NCBI GenBank assembly: GCA_029953675.1 | Contig: JAMWBK010000005.1 | Location: forward strand, 186,001-250,000 | Source of the DNA: Rhodosorus marinus | Lineage: Eukaryota > Rhodophyta > Stylonematophyceae > Stylonematales > Stylonemataceae | Length of the DNA: 64,000 nucleotides | Direction: 5' to 3' | Part shown: positions 1-9,612 of the stretch, one piece after another | Layout: every line of letters starts with the position of its first letter | How positions within the stretch are numbered: the stretch's first letter is position 1 | Notes under the pieces: model-generated | Database searches by the model: none | What the model was told of the DNA's origin: nothing | What the model saw: only the letters and a program-made list of their open reading frames with translations | Program-made: the position numbers and the translations under genes

Positions 1-514
1 GAAAGATGCAGGAAATGAAAGCAGAGACGAGATTCCCCTTCGGATCCGTAGTTCCCCTTTGGTCTCGTCAAATTCCCTACACGATGGCCAAGTTCTTCTT
101 CTTTGAGAAGGTGAGCTTAGCCTCCAGACTTCTAAGGTTGTAGTTCATGCTTATCATTCTTTTCGTTTCTTCTTCTAGGTTGTTTCCGTCTTCTATACTT
201 ACGTTTTTACCCAACCCAAGAGCAGCTATCCAAAGACAACACAGCTCGGAGTTACTTTCGCTTCTGGCTACATCGCCGGTGTTATCTGCGCGATTGTTTC
301 GCATCCCGCCGACTCCATCGTTTCCTTGCTTGGAAAGGCCGAGAACAAAGGGAAGGGCTTTGGGACAATAGCGAGCGAGTTCGGATACTATAACCTCTTC
401 ACCAGAGGCCTCGGTCCAAGAATTATCATGATTGGTACTCTGACCGGTTTGCAATGGTGGATCTACGATACGTTCAAGACGGCTTTCGGACTAGGCACAA
501 CTGGTGGCAAATAA
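1..514 (+). CDS. SLC25A3/PIC: Mitochondrial phosphate carrier, C-terminal part (partial at left edge)
   Basis: Inner mitochondrial membrane carrier importing inorganic phosphate for ATP synthesis. Only the last third is present. Exon 1..110 reads in frame from the window edge and contains PLWSRQIPYTMAKFFFFEK, the conserved matrix-loop signature of phosphate carriers (PLWxRQIPYTMMKF). A 68-nt GT-AG intron (111..178, phase 0) follows. Exon 179..514 encodes the third repeat: GYIAGVICAIVSHPADSIVS carries the PxD carrier motif (HPAD), followed by ARIIMIG-like PRIIMIGTLTGLQWWIYDTFK typical of the family's last helix, then a short Gly-rich tail and TAA. The gene start and first two carrier repeats lie upstream of the window. 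Family assignment is secure. The reading of the first ~10 residues at the edge is less certain because an upstream intron boundary could fall there. Confidence 0.93.
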
Positions 515-1243
515 ACTTGACCAGTTCACCCTTCGGCCTTCGTTTTTGGGTTTTGAGTAGCCTTTTGATGGCGTTCTGTGTCTCAAGGGCTTGAAGTTTT
601 CTTCCTGAAGCCTGCATTGTTTCCTTTCTAAAGACTAATACAATTGTATTCTGATATCGAGTTACAAGGGCTCCTGAGGCAGGTCTCATCGAAAAAGCCC
701 GCGCACTATTCTGCACAGAGTTCTGCCCAATTGCTTTCTATGGTCCCCAAGTTTTCTCTATTGGTGGGAGTGCTTTGGATTGATCGGGATTCCCTCTATA
801 GGAACACCCGGACCCTTCGCACTGACATTCTTTTGAACCCCAGACTTTTGATGCCGAAACATAGCAGAGCTGCACAGTGAGCACTTCAGACTCAAGGAGG
901 TCGCAAGGAAATTTGTCCCGTCCGGGCTTTTGGTCAACGCGGGTTGCTTGCAAACTCCGGTGTTAGTAGTACTACGAACAAGCATAACTAGAAAGACGTA
1001 GTAGAATTTACCGTCGTAACACGGAAGGCTTCAATCGGTCCCGTCGAATTGATAGACAGTTTGCTGAGCTTCGACTCCTGCAGTCAAGTGGGGCGTAAAC
1101 AACGGTGAGGTCATTCCGCTCTAACAACCCGGATGACTTTACAAGTAACTATATGACAATCCGCTCACGGGGACAACTAAATCGAAAACGCAACTTCACG
1201 CAGCTCGCCTATTGGATACAACATAAACCAGAGCCGGAATTAT
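515..1243. other. Convergent intergenic stretch
   Basis: This lies between the 3' end of the phosphate carrier (+) and the 3' end of the Nup50-like gene (-). Only short unsupported open frames occur. I see no RNA gene or repeat. Confidence 0.5.
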
Positions 1244-2706
1244 CTACTTGCCAGACCGCCAATCGTCAACAGCAGTCATTAGTCTGGAAAGATCCTCTTT
1301 CAGCGGAAGTCTTATTAAATAGTTTGTTGGTTTCATGTCCCCGTCGAAGGCGGAGAATCGAACACTGCGCTCGTTCGCCTTGTCCAATCGTATGTCCTCA
1401 TATAAGTTAGCGTTCAGAATCAATCTCAAGCTCCCTTCCGAACGCATGATCAGGCGTGCTGACTTTGAGTCCTTTCCTACGTTGAGTTTCAGCTGCCCGA
1501 CACCGCGCTCTTTCCATTGAACTTTCTCAGTGCCCTCTAGTTCGTATAGCTTTGCTTTGGAGCGAAACTCTGCCTGCTCCATCTCTTCCCCATTGGACAC
1601 TGCACTCTCTCGGAGTTTTTGTATTGCTCCCTGCTGAGCGTTCGATGCCGGCTGTGAACTCTGAAACAGCAGCGGGGGTGTGGCATTGTCCGACTCCTTT
1701 TGCTGAAGTGCTGGTACTGAAAAGGAGAACGGTTTGTCTTCAGACGCCACAGCTGAAAAGGAGAATCCTTGGCCATTAGCGGACGGATTGGACTGTCCGA
1801 AGCTGAACGCACGCTTCTAAAAGAAATTCATAGTAGCAAATAAATTAGAGCCTGGTCATCAGTGCTTTCTCGTCGAGAGCATTGCATAGTCGAGGATCAT
1901 GGGAGGTATAAACTTGCCTCGCTGTTTGGCCCGGACCAGCTTTCATTCAGGCCCTTCTTGTCAACTCCGTTGGACTGTGCGGCGTGCTCTGCTTTCCTGG
2001 AAACGCTGTCCTCTTTTCCTGCGGGCTTCTGCGCACTTTCCTTCCCTGTCGTTTTTCCGCTGGTCTGGAAGGCCTCAGACGTATGCGCTAGATCTGCTGC
2101 TGCCCCAGGAGTCTCCTGAAGATTCCGAAGCGACTAAGACTTCGGGTCAGAACGAAAAGTCCCGGACAACGACAGAAAGATAAATTCACGACTATATCTG
2201 ACAACCTTGGTTCCCTCTGGGTCCCTCATTTCCTTCACGTTTGTTCCAATCGCAGCTCGCTCTGTAGGATTCTCAGTGCCATCAGAACTCGCAGGCTTTC
2301 TCTCCACCTCAGATCTGCCTGTGGGCGCCGAGACATCGCCAGCGTTTGCCTCGTCTGCATCCTCACGCTTTGCATCTGCTTGAAGCCGCGAATCATCCTT
2401 GGAAGAGTCGACCTGGACCGCGGAAGGCGCAGGGGCACTCAGCCCAGCAAAGAAACCTATCTTCTCCGCTTCTTGATCTTGGTCTAGGTGAGTCCTCTTC
2501 GCAGTGAAAATCTTTCGCTGAGCCAGGACGGACGGATCAGCGACCTTAAACGTCCCGTCCGATGCCTGCAACGAAAAAGAATAAGAATTTTGATCTAGTA
2601 GTACGGCTCCGGTAGGGATAGTCATACTCACCTTCACCTCCGGGTTCGGGATCTCGTCAGCTTGTGACATGTCCTTAGTAAGTTGGATCTCCGTCTTGCG
2701 CTTCAT
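1244..2706 (-). CDS. NUP50: Nup50/Nup2-type nucleoporin with RanBP1-like domain
   Basis: Mobile nuclear-basket nucleoporin that speeds importin-alpha/cargo disassembly and binds RanGTP. Four exons on the minus strand: 2706..2632, 2565..~2206, 2115..1918 and 1816..1244. They sum to 402 codons including the stop (401 aa), all junctions phase 0. The N-terminus (MKRKTEIQLTKD, then GTFKVADPSVLAQRKIF.AKR) matches the Nup50 importin-alpha-binding region. The middle is acidic and low-complexity. Exon 4 opens with FG-type motifs (AFSFGQ, GFSFS, PFSFS) and ends in a Ran-binding domain: KLYELEGTEKVQWKERGVG, then RLIMR and LRLILNAN. Intron 1 (66 nt) is stop-free and divisible by three. The third intron appears to use a GC donor (GAG/GCAAGT). 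The exon 2 end near 2206 is the least certain boundary. The gene is head to head with Ran, its predicted binding partner. Confidence 0.88.
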
Positions 2707-5041
2707 GATAAACCTGGAACACTAGTGCGCACCCTTGACGCTTTTTAGCTAGTCCCTACCTGGTGGCTATAGAAAAACAAACGCCGTCCCTGCGCTTACT
2801 GACTTATGCGCTCAACTTCAAACGCCGCGAACAACAAAAAGCGTAGGTTTCCGACGACGAGATGCTGGGCGTCTTGGTTCTTCGAAATGAAAACCCTCTA
2901 GCTTCTAAGGGACTACCAGTTCGGCTTGTTCCTATTCCTAGCAATCCCCTCTCAGTCTTAGCCTGCCTCCCTACTCGAAGCGGTTGCGAAGCTCTGTTCG
3001 GACCTGCTTCTGGGACCATAGCCAATAACCATGAACACAACACTTTCACATTCAAGCCCTTTACTAGCCAGATATCAACTTAAGACCATAGATTCCTAGA
3101 TTTGGTTGGGAAAGAAGAACAACTTGGAGTCTTTCCAAAATGGTGGCTGCTCGTCAACGGGGGCTGAGGCTCATGGGTTTTACCAACAGCGGTTTTCGGG
3201 TTTCCAACTGAGTAAAACCAAACTACAGAAACGCGTTTGAGGGGTTGGGTTAATACCGCGAAACTTCCAATAAAGATTTCGCGCTTCAAAAATTTAGCAG
3301 ATGATTTCCTTAATTTCGAAATATATGTTGGTCCTAGTATATTCCTTAGTTTTGTGTATGCGTAGCGTTATCTATCCGGACACAGTTTCGCACTAACACG
3401 AACTTTTTTTTTTGGGAAAGGAGTGAGAAGATAAGATTTTCTCATTTAGTCGGTTCATCAACCAACTAAATGTGTTTAAAAGAAGACTGGAACAAGAAAA
3501 CGGATGGGAAAAGAAGACAGCTGAACCAGCCTGCCTTCACGAAGATGCGTTTCTTGCCATGCTGAGCTCGAGGATAGGATTATTCGATGAAACTATGAAT
3601 CATGTATCGATGCCAATTGACTGATAGACCGGTATCCTTTGCTATCCATCGTGTCTGGTAATCCTCCACAGCAAAAGACTTCTCTTGATTATCAGAACAT
3701 CCGAAGAGAACCAGGGTCCCCCAGTCGACACAGTGTCCGTGCTGATGCTTGGGGGTTCTCCACGAAGTTCTGCTCTGATGGAGTCCAGAGCACAGCTGAA
3801 ACTGCAAGATGTTAGGAGTAATTCCGTTTAGATATCTCTTCTGCTCATTGACCCTATCGCACCAAGTTCACCGAGCTTAGAGCGCCATGCCACACTCATT
3901 GATCACAAGTTCATTCAGGTACTCACCCGCAAAGCAAGAATAGAGGACTTCAGAAATATTAGCAAAACAAAGACAAACGAAAACAGGCGATTTTGAGTTA
4001 AGCCGATCCGTTTTGAGTGAAACCCGCGTTTCAGAGTAAACCGAGGAAAACCCCTAAAACCCAATTCCCACAAAAAACCAAATATGGGTTTAAGCAGGTC
4101 GCGTGAAGCCGAACAGTTTGGGAACTATCCCAAACGCGTGATGGGGCAATGGCCCGAAGAGCGCGACCACTAACCAGCAGGCTGAACGCTCAGTTAGCAT
4201 ATCGGAACGCCGTATCTGGAGTCCCACTAATCATCGTACTAAGTTGTACGATCCACGCAATTCCGATACATTACGAGGGGAGGCGCACCGTACGACTCAA
4301 GTGCCGAAAGCAAACCAGAGAAATGTCTGTGTATACTCCTTCGAGCGGCGGAGAGCATGGCATAGTGATCGTGTATCAGTTTCACGCGCTGAACTGGGAA
4401 GTGGGAAGTTCGGCCCGTGAAACTCATGTTCAGTGACCACGCAGCTACTTCCATTTAAGCTAGGCCGGCCCCCCCCCGAAAGCTCTTGCCCACTGAAACT
4501 TGGATTTTAATGACACCACATCAACCATATTTCAGTCAATTTCATTTCAATGACTGAATATTCTTCGCCCGGTATACATAAAAAAAAATGTCAAAGAAAA
4601 CTTGATATATCCGCCGTAGGGGGAAGATTGACCCTTTGCCAGTTTTCAACGAGCTCTTGTTTTTTGCAACCGATCCAACTGAAACTCCAATCCCCCAGGG
4701 GATATAGAAAGGCTTGAAATTCTATTTTTAAGTTTTTCTTCCATAATTCAAATAATCAGGTGAGAAACGTGTTTGTTCGGTGGGGGCAGAAACAAAGTAG
4801 GATGTTTCGAAGTGGAAATCGCAAGGGGTTAGGCTTTCGGGCGGGAAGCCTCTAGTGGGTTCTTAATAGCATTTGCATGTGGGCTGGTGGAGCGTGACAT
4901 AAGATTGTGGGCAAAGTGGGTTATTGGGTTTGAGGAGAAGGCAAGGCACGAAGAGGGAAAATCGTATCGCGATCTTACGCGCGAGATTCTCTATAACTTG
5001 CACACATAAATCGAGGGAGTCCGGTGGATACGATCGAGAGA
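2707..5041. other. Divergent intergenic region between NUP50 and RAN
   Basis: These 2.3 kb separate two divergently transcribed, functionally linked genes and must hold both promoters. I found no convincing open frame, TATA box or RNA gene. There is a poly-T run near 3405 and a C-run near 4470. Confidence 0.45.
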
Positions 5042-6007
5042 ATGGTAGGGACTATAATAAAACACGCAGATTGGCTTTTATTCTGGAGTGGCTTGGCGGG
5101 GGCGTGAACACGACGCGGAGCCTCTCCGACACTGGCTAAAGCTCGAGCATATACTTGTTTTTTGATCTTGTTCTAGGCAAATCCAGGACAAGAAGCGGCC
5201 ACGTTCAAGTTGCTCCTCGTCGGTGATGGCGGTACTGGTAAAACGACTTTTGTGAAAAGGCATTTAACCGGGGAGTTCGAAAAAAAGTATATTGGTAAGA
5301 CTAGCATTGGACCAAGTGGATCAGCTGGTTCGGCTTCATGACCGCGGTTGCTTGCGTTGGCTCTGATCCTTGAGACTTCGTTTTCCACACCAGCCACTGT
5401 TGGAGTTGAGGTTCGGCCGTTGAAGTTCTTTACCAACCGGGGACCTATCGTTTTCAATTGTTGGGACACTGCTGGCCAGGAGAAGTTCGGCGGATTGCGG
5501 GATGGATACTAGTAAGCTCTGGGCCGACGCTTAATGTTCCGTCTAGTCCTTTTTGGCCTAACATAGTTCCGGGTGCATATCGTTTCTACTTCCAGTATTT
5601 CCGGGAATGCAGCCATCATTATGTTCGACGTTACTTCAAGGGTGACATATAAGAATGTACCTACTTGGCATAAGAACCTGGTTCGAGTCTGCAACAATAT
5701 TCCGATTGTCCTCTGCGGAAACAAGGTGGATATTAAGGACAGAAAAGTGAAGGCGAAAATGATCACTTTCCACAGGAAAAAGAATCTTCAGTACTATGAC
5801 ATTTCAGCAAAGAACAACTACAACTTTGAGAAGCCTTTCCTGTGGCTGGCGAGGAAGCTTGTAGGAGATTTAAATCTTACGTTCGTAGAGGCGCCGGCTC
5901 TGGCGCCACCTGAGGTACACATTGATGAGAGCTATAAGCAGCAATTAGAAGAGCAAATGGCGCGAGCCCAAGCTGAGCCCGTACCAGAAGAAGATGATGA
6001 CATGTAA
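5042..6007 (+). CDS. RAN: Ran GTPase (nuclear transport)
   Basis: Small GTPase whose nuclear GTP / cytosolic GDP gradient drives import and export and organises the spindle and envelope. Exons: 5042..5044 (ATG only), 5177..5294, 5394..5511 and 5596..6007. They give 216 aa, the canonical Ran length, which supports the unusual start-codon-only first exon (ATG/GTAGGG ... TTCTAG/GCAAAT). All G motifs are intact: GDGGTGKT (residues 17-24), the switch-[19 protein letters not shown] with the catalytic Gln, GNKVDIK and [13 protein letters not shown]. The acidic C-terminal switch ends EEDDDM (DEDDDL in animals). The basic patch and KNLQYYDIS match Ran rather than Rab. The first exon is inferred. An alternative start inside a longer upstream exon cannot be excluded. 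Confidence 0.95.
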
Positions 6008-7556
6008 ATGCAGGTGTCTCCGAGACACTTTCGAGCAAGGATCGAGTGTAGCGGACACGTTTCAGAAGCTAACCTTGGGATTCACAATCCTTGTGTTTCC
6101 GCATTCAGCGTTTATATCTTTTCGGGATTCAAGCAGAGACTGAGGAGCTGGGACCGCTTTCTTGCGATTTTTCCATAGTCGCATGGAGAGTCGCCTCCGG
6201 TCCGTGAGAATTCTCATTCCGGCTCTGCCACGTTTGGGCCCGCGAATAAAATGATTTTGAGTGGAAGTGCTTCCTGAGAACATTGTATATCCGTGGTTGA
6301 CGGATGATACATGAGAAGGTTCCGTGTTGAGGTCCGCTATAGCTGGACAACAGCTTGTAGCCTTTACTAGAACCTCGTTAGAACAAGCTAGTCCTACCGG
6401 ATCCCCAGACGTCCAGAAGTCAAACGCATTGATATGCCGCGTGAAACGATATCGAATCCAAACTCTACTTCGGGAGAGGCTTAATTCGCTGGACAATGAA
6501 CTGAATGCTAGGCACCACCAACGCACACGTGCATTGGAGTGCTGAGCAGGCAGAAGTTGTGCCGGACAATGCGATGCCCGAGCTTGGAGCAGACTGCGGG
6601 GCCTCAGGCTCTGCATCCATTCCGATATCCGGTAACAAGCAGGGAAGAGTATCATACAACCACCGCCTTGGACGTCGCGTCTTAGAGATGGGTCTAGTTT
6701 GCGAAAGTGAAGATATTTGCGAGCTGAAATTTGTTCTATCGGAGGTGTCGCTAAATGCTGTCGTGTCCGCTTCATCAGCTATTCAGAGCCCGAATGTCAG
6801 ACGAGATGTTTGGTCGGTTGTGCATAGCATGGAGATAGGTTGTAAGATGAGCACCACTTATATACAGCCCTCTTGCTTGTGTACTAGGTAGACCCAACGC
6901 ATGGCTGCCCAGCCAGTGCTTCGTGGATCAATTCTTCGCTTTCCCTTCCGTGATGGTTGCGGAGTGCTCTGCGTGTCCACGCGTAGGCCTTTTTTCAAAT
7001 TCCACTGTTCGCAAGTGATAAAATCATGGACAATACGGCTCAGAACCAGACGATTTTACCTCGTGCGCATGATCAAGGTCATGTTGCGGTTGCAAAATAA
7101 ATTTGGGCTTGCCGTGCAACTGCTCAAGTCCAAGATTATCTCCATTTGACTACCGCTGGGATCCAGATAGACGGTTTTGGTTCAAGGCCCATCCCCGGGG
7201 TAGCAGGAAAAAATGAACTTCAATTAGCCTTTTGTCATAAGCTTCGCTTGGTTTCGTGGTTGCTCAAGTAGCGGTGCAGAGTCGCTCCTTGAACCGCGTG
7301 TTCACAAACCATCTACCTCGCATGAGCTTGCTGGGGTTACGCAACCCCAGACTAACATTATAGTGCGCAGGAGTATGCGGACTTGGTCCGTGTGAGCTTT
7401 TCGCTCTTGCTACGCATTTGCTTTCTAGTCGCACAAATGAACCGCACCGTATAATCCTTTCAGAATACCTCGGGGCTGTGACCGTGAACCCGGGCGCGCC
7501 GAAAACAGGTCTTGCTTTTAGGTAAATAAGAACCATTTTCGAAACCTCTTAGTGCA

Positions 7557-7714
7557 CCAATGCACAGTCCGTGCGTATGGAGCCCTAAGAAAGGTCTAGG
7601 ACGAGGTGTGCTCATTCGATCATCTCCCCATACAACATGTGTATTTTCTGACTGCGTGACCTGAAGCCAGCACTTCATTTCACGCGCAAATGAATTCAGT
7701 CTGAAAATTATTCT
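7557..7714 (+). repeat. Dispersed ~160-bp repeat, copy A
   Basis: Begins CCAATGCACAGTCCGTGCGTA and shares long blocks with 8948-9119 in the same orientation, including AAAGGTCTAGGACGA and TTCAGTCTGAAAA versus TCCAGTCTAAAAA. By eye the copies are roughly three-quarters identical. No terminal repeats or coding capacity are seen. The two copies bracket the PH-domain gene. Confidence 0.75.
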
Positions 7715-7803
7715 CAAAACAATTGTGTGAAAGGGCTTTTGTTCGATAAAATCAAAATATTGGGGAGCAAACAAGCATTCAAAAAATCTGATGGTATAAC
7801 GGC

Positions 7804-7810
7804 TATATAA
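7804..7810 (+). promoter_or_regulatory. Candidate TATA box upstream of the PH-domain gene
   Basis: TATATAA in the context CGGCTATATAAGACAG, about 240 nt before the ATG at 8049. It is a good match to the TATA consensus in a region without coding signal. The distance would imply a 5' UTR of about 200 nt. No transcript evidence is available here. Confidence 0.35.
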
Positions 7811-8048
7811 GACAGAGCTTGAGCTTCAAATTTTCATCGGACCAAATTGTTTTTTGCAGACGGATAGATTGATTTCCGCAGACAGGATCCATTTTGAAAT
7901 ACTTTTGGTGCTCGTCTGGTCTAGTTGATCAGAGGACGACTAGAGGCATTGTTTACTGTTGTTTGATGGGTACTGGGGGCGGCACAGCTTGAGTGCCGTA
8001 ACCTAGTGAAAGGAAGCGGTCTTCGCGCGAGTAGCTGAGGGCTTCAAA

Positions 8049-8726
8049 ATGGCATCGGGAAGCCAAAGCGACAAGGAGAATGCGTATAACAACCTGCAAC
8101 CGATGCACGATGTCAGCAAGACCATCAAGCTGATGCAGAAGCTGGATAGAGGGACGGATGAGGGCTCAGATGGTGAGCCGATGTCTCCTTATACATCGTG
8201 GCTGCCTAGGTACAACGACGAACCTGATGAGGAAGAGGTGATGGACCTACCACAGAAACTGATGGGAAGGCCAGAGGCGACAAAGCAAGTACACGACCTG
8301 AAGAGGTGCAGCGTGCGAATTGGAAAGGACTTGAGAGAAGCCACCTTAAACCGATCTTCGCCAGGGAAGGATTTCCCAGCAGCTGCGAACATGGTCGCAA
8401 AGAAGGAAAAGGAAATAAGAGTGCAAGGGGAGCTGAATATGAAAGCAGGTTTTATTTTCAAGACATGGCGGAGGAGGTATGGTAGTGTCGTTGAGCATGC
8501 CTATTTCGGCCCGGTGCTGTTTCTGTTCAAGTATGACAGTGAAGGAAACATTGAAGTTCAACACTCGGACATGATTGCCCTGGTCGACTGCTCTATCACG
8601 GTCGGCAAGGATCGAAAGGCTGGACCAGGTGCAAGATACGAGTGGAACGTTAAAACCTCGAGGAAAAAGTACAGACTCGCTGTTAACGATGCGAAGAAAA
8701 GAGATTTTTGGATAGATCATATGTAG
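8049..8726 (+). CDS. Small PH-domain protein with N-terminal KEN motif
   Basis: Single-exon 225-aa protein. The C-terminal half (about residues 128-225) reads as a pleckstrin-homology domain: GELNMKAGFIFKTWRRRYG (first strands with a basic loop), VLFLFKY, HSDMIALVDCSITVG, RYEWNVKT, KKYRLAVNDAKKRDFWIDHM, ending at the PH C-terminal helix with its conserved Trp. A basic beta1-beta2 loop suggests phosphoinositide binding. The N-terminal half is hydrophilic and probably disordered, with an SP-containing patch (EPMSPYTSW). Residues 9-15 (KENAYNN) fit the KEN-box consensus KENxxx[N/D] recognised by the anaphase-promoting complex. The context (FKAKTGAA)-style promoter evidence is limited to the TATA-like motif upstream. 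Identity beyond the PH domain is unknown. Confidence 0.72.
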   Translation: MASGSQSDKENAYNNLQPMHDVSKTIKLMQKLDRGTDEGSDGEPMSPYTSWLPRYNDEPDEEEVMDLPQKLMGRPEATKQVHDLKRCSVRIGKDLREATLNRSSPGKDFPAAANMVAKKEKEIRVQGELNMKAGFIFKTWRRRYGSVVEHAYFGPVLFLFKYDSEGNIEVQHSDMIALVDCSITVGKDRKAGPGARYEWNVKTSRKKYRLAVNDAKKRDFWIDHM

Positions 8727-9612
8727 TAAAGATGAACTAATCTAAATATAAATAATCGAGGCTGTGCACCCTGGAACGTTGGGAAACGTACAAATTTAGC
8801 CCTGACGTGAAAATCAAAACCAACAACGTATGCGCACAGCATACTCTGGGTACGTTGCTCTCTTCGGCATCATCAGACCAAATCCTCGATCATCCGTCGC
8901 CCAGATGGATGGGCGCGGGCTCAGATCTGTGGTAGTCATCCAAATGCCCAATGCACAGTCCGTGCGTACGGGGCCCTGAGAAAGGTCTAGGACGACTACG
9001 CTCACTTGATCACCTACCATTACAAACAGACGTATTCCTGACTACGCATTCCGAAGCCCGCGCTTCATAACCCACAACCCACGGGTTCACGTGAATCCAG
9101 TCTAAAAACTGATTTCTCTTCCTCTCTCCCAACGCTCGGACACACGGCACAGAGGAATTCAAGTTGGGTTTTTGTTTTCTCTCTGAAGCTACAAGTAATG
9201 AAACCTAGTTCATTTACTCTTTTTGGCAGAGCGAAATTTATTGTATTTTTTTGTTCCGGTAGAAAGCATGGATTCCTCAGCTTTTGCTGGTAAAAACTGG
9301 CAAAAAATTGGCTCACGTGCTGTTCGACAGACTCTCTTCCCACTGCATAGCAACGTAGATTGCTTGCGGCTTAAAAGGGAGCAGGACAAATTGATCTTGC
9401 CTGGGTGGCGTTGATTGTTCGTCCTAAGGGGGAATCTCGTCGCATGCTGATGATGAGAATTAGGTATTCACGTTCAAAGAACGTAGGGAACCAATTGGGA
9501 TTTCGAATAAGCGCTCTTTCGAAAGCTGAGCATCGTGTGGAAGCGAGAGAACTCCTTCTCGTCATGTTGAGCCTGACATTCGCTGCAAAGTTGTAAACAT
9601 GCTGAGTTAGAG
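8727..9612. other. Intergenic region with repeat copy B
   Basis: Separates the PH-domain gene from the ARF-GEF gene. It contains the second copy of the ~160-bp repeat. The remainder holds only short frames without recognisable similarity. Confidence 0.45.
8948..9119 (+). repeat. Dispersed ~160-bp repeat, copy B
   Basis: Starts CCAATGCACAGTCCGTGCGTA like copy A and then diverges by substitutions plus a short insertion around ACCCACAACCCACGG. Same orientation as copy A, 1.39 kb downstream, so the PH-domain gene sits between direct repeats. Confidence 0.75.

Larger units (their letters stand above)
6008..8048. other. Intergenic region between RAN and the PH-domain gene
   Basis: Two kilobases with open frames on both strands (notably 6062-6775 minus and 6505-6891 plus) that show no recognisable domain. 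It contains repeat copy A (7557-7714) and a TATA-like motif (7804-7810) described separately. Confidence 0.4.

Noticed and set aside
5680-5692. A tRNA B-box-like GGTTCGAGTC
   Set aside because: It is inside the Ran coding exon (LVRVCNN) and no A box or cloverleaf surrounds it.
6062-6775. A 237-codon minus-strand open frame (and the overlapping plus-strand frame 6505-6891)
   Set aside because: No recognisable domain, composition not protein-like, and the two overlapping frames cannot both be real; probably chance open frames in an intergenic region.
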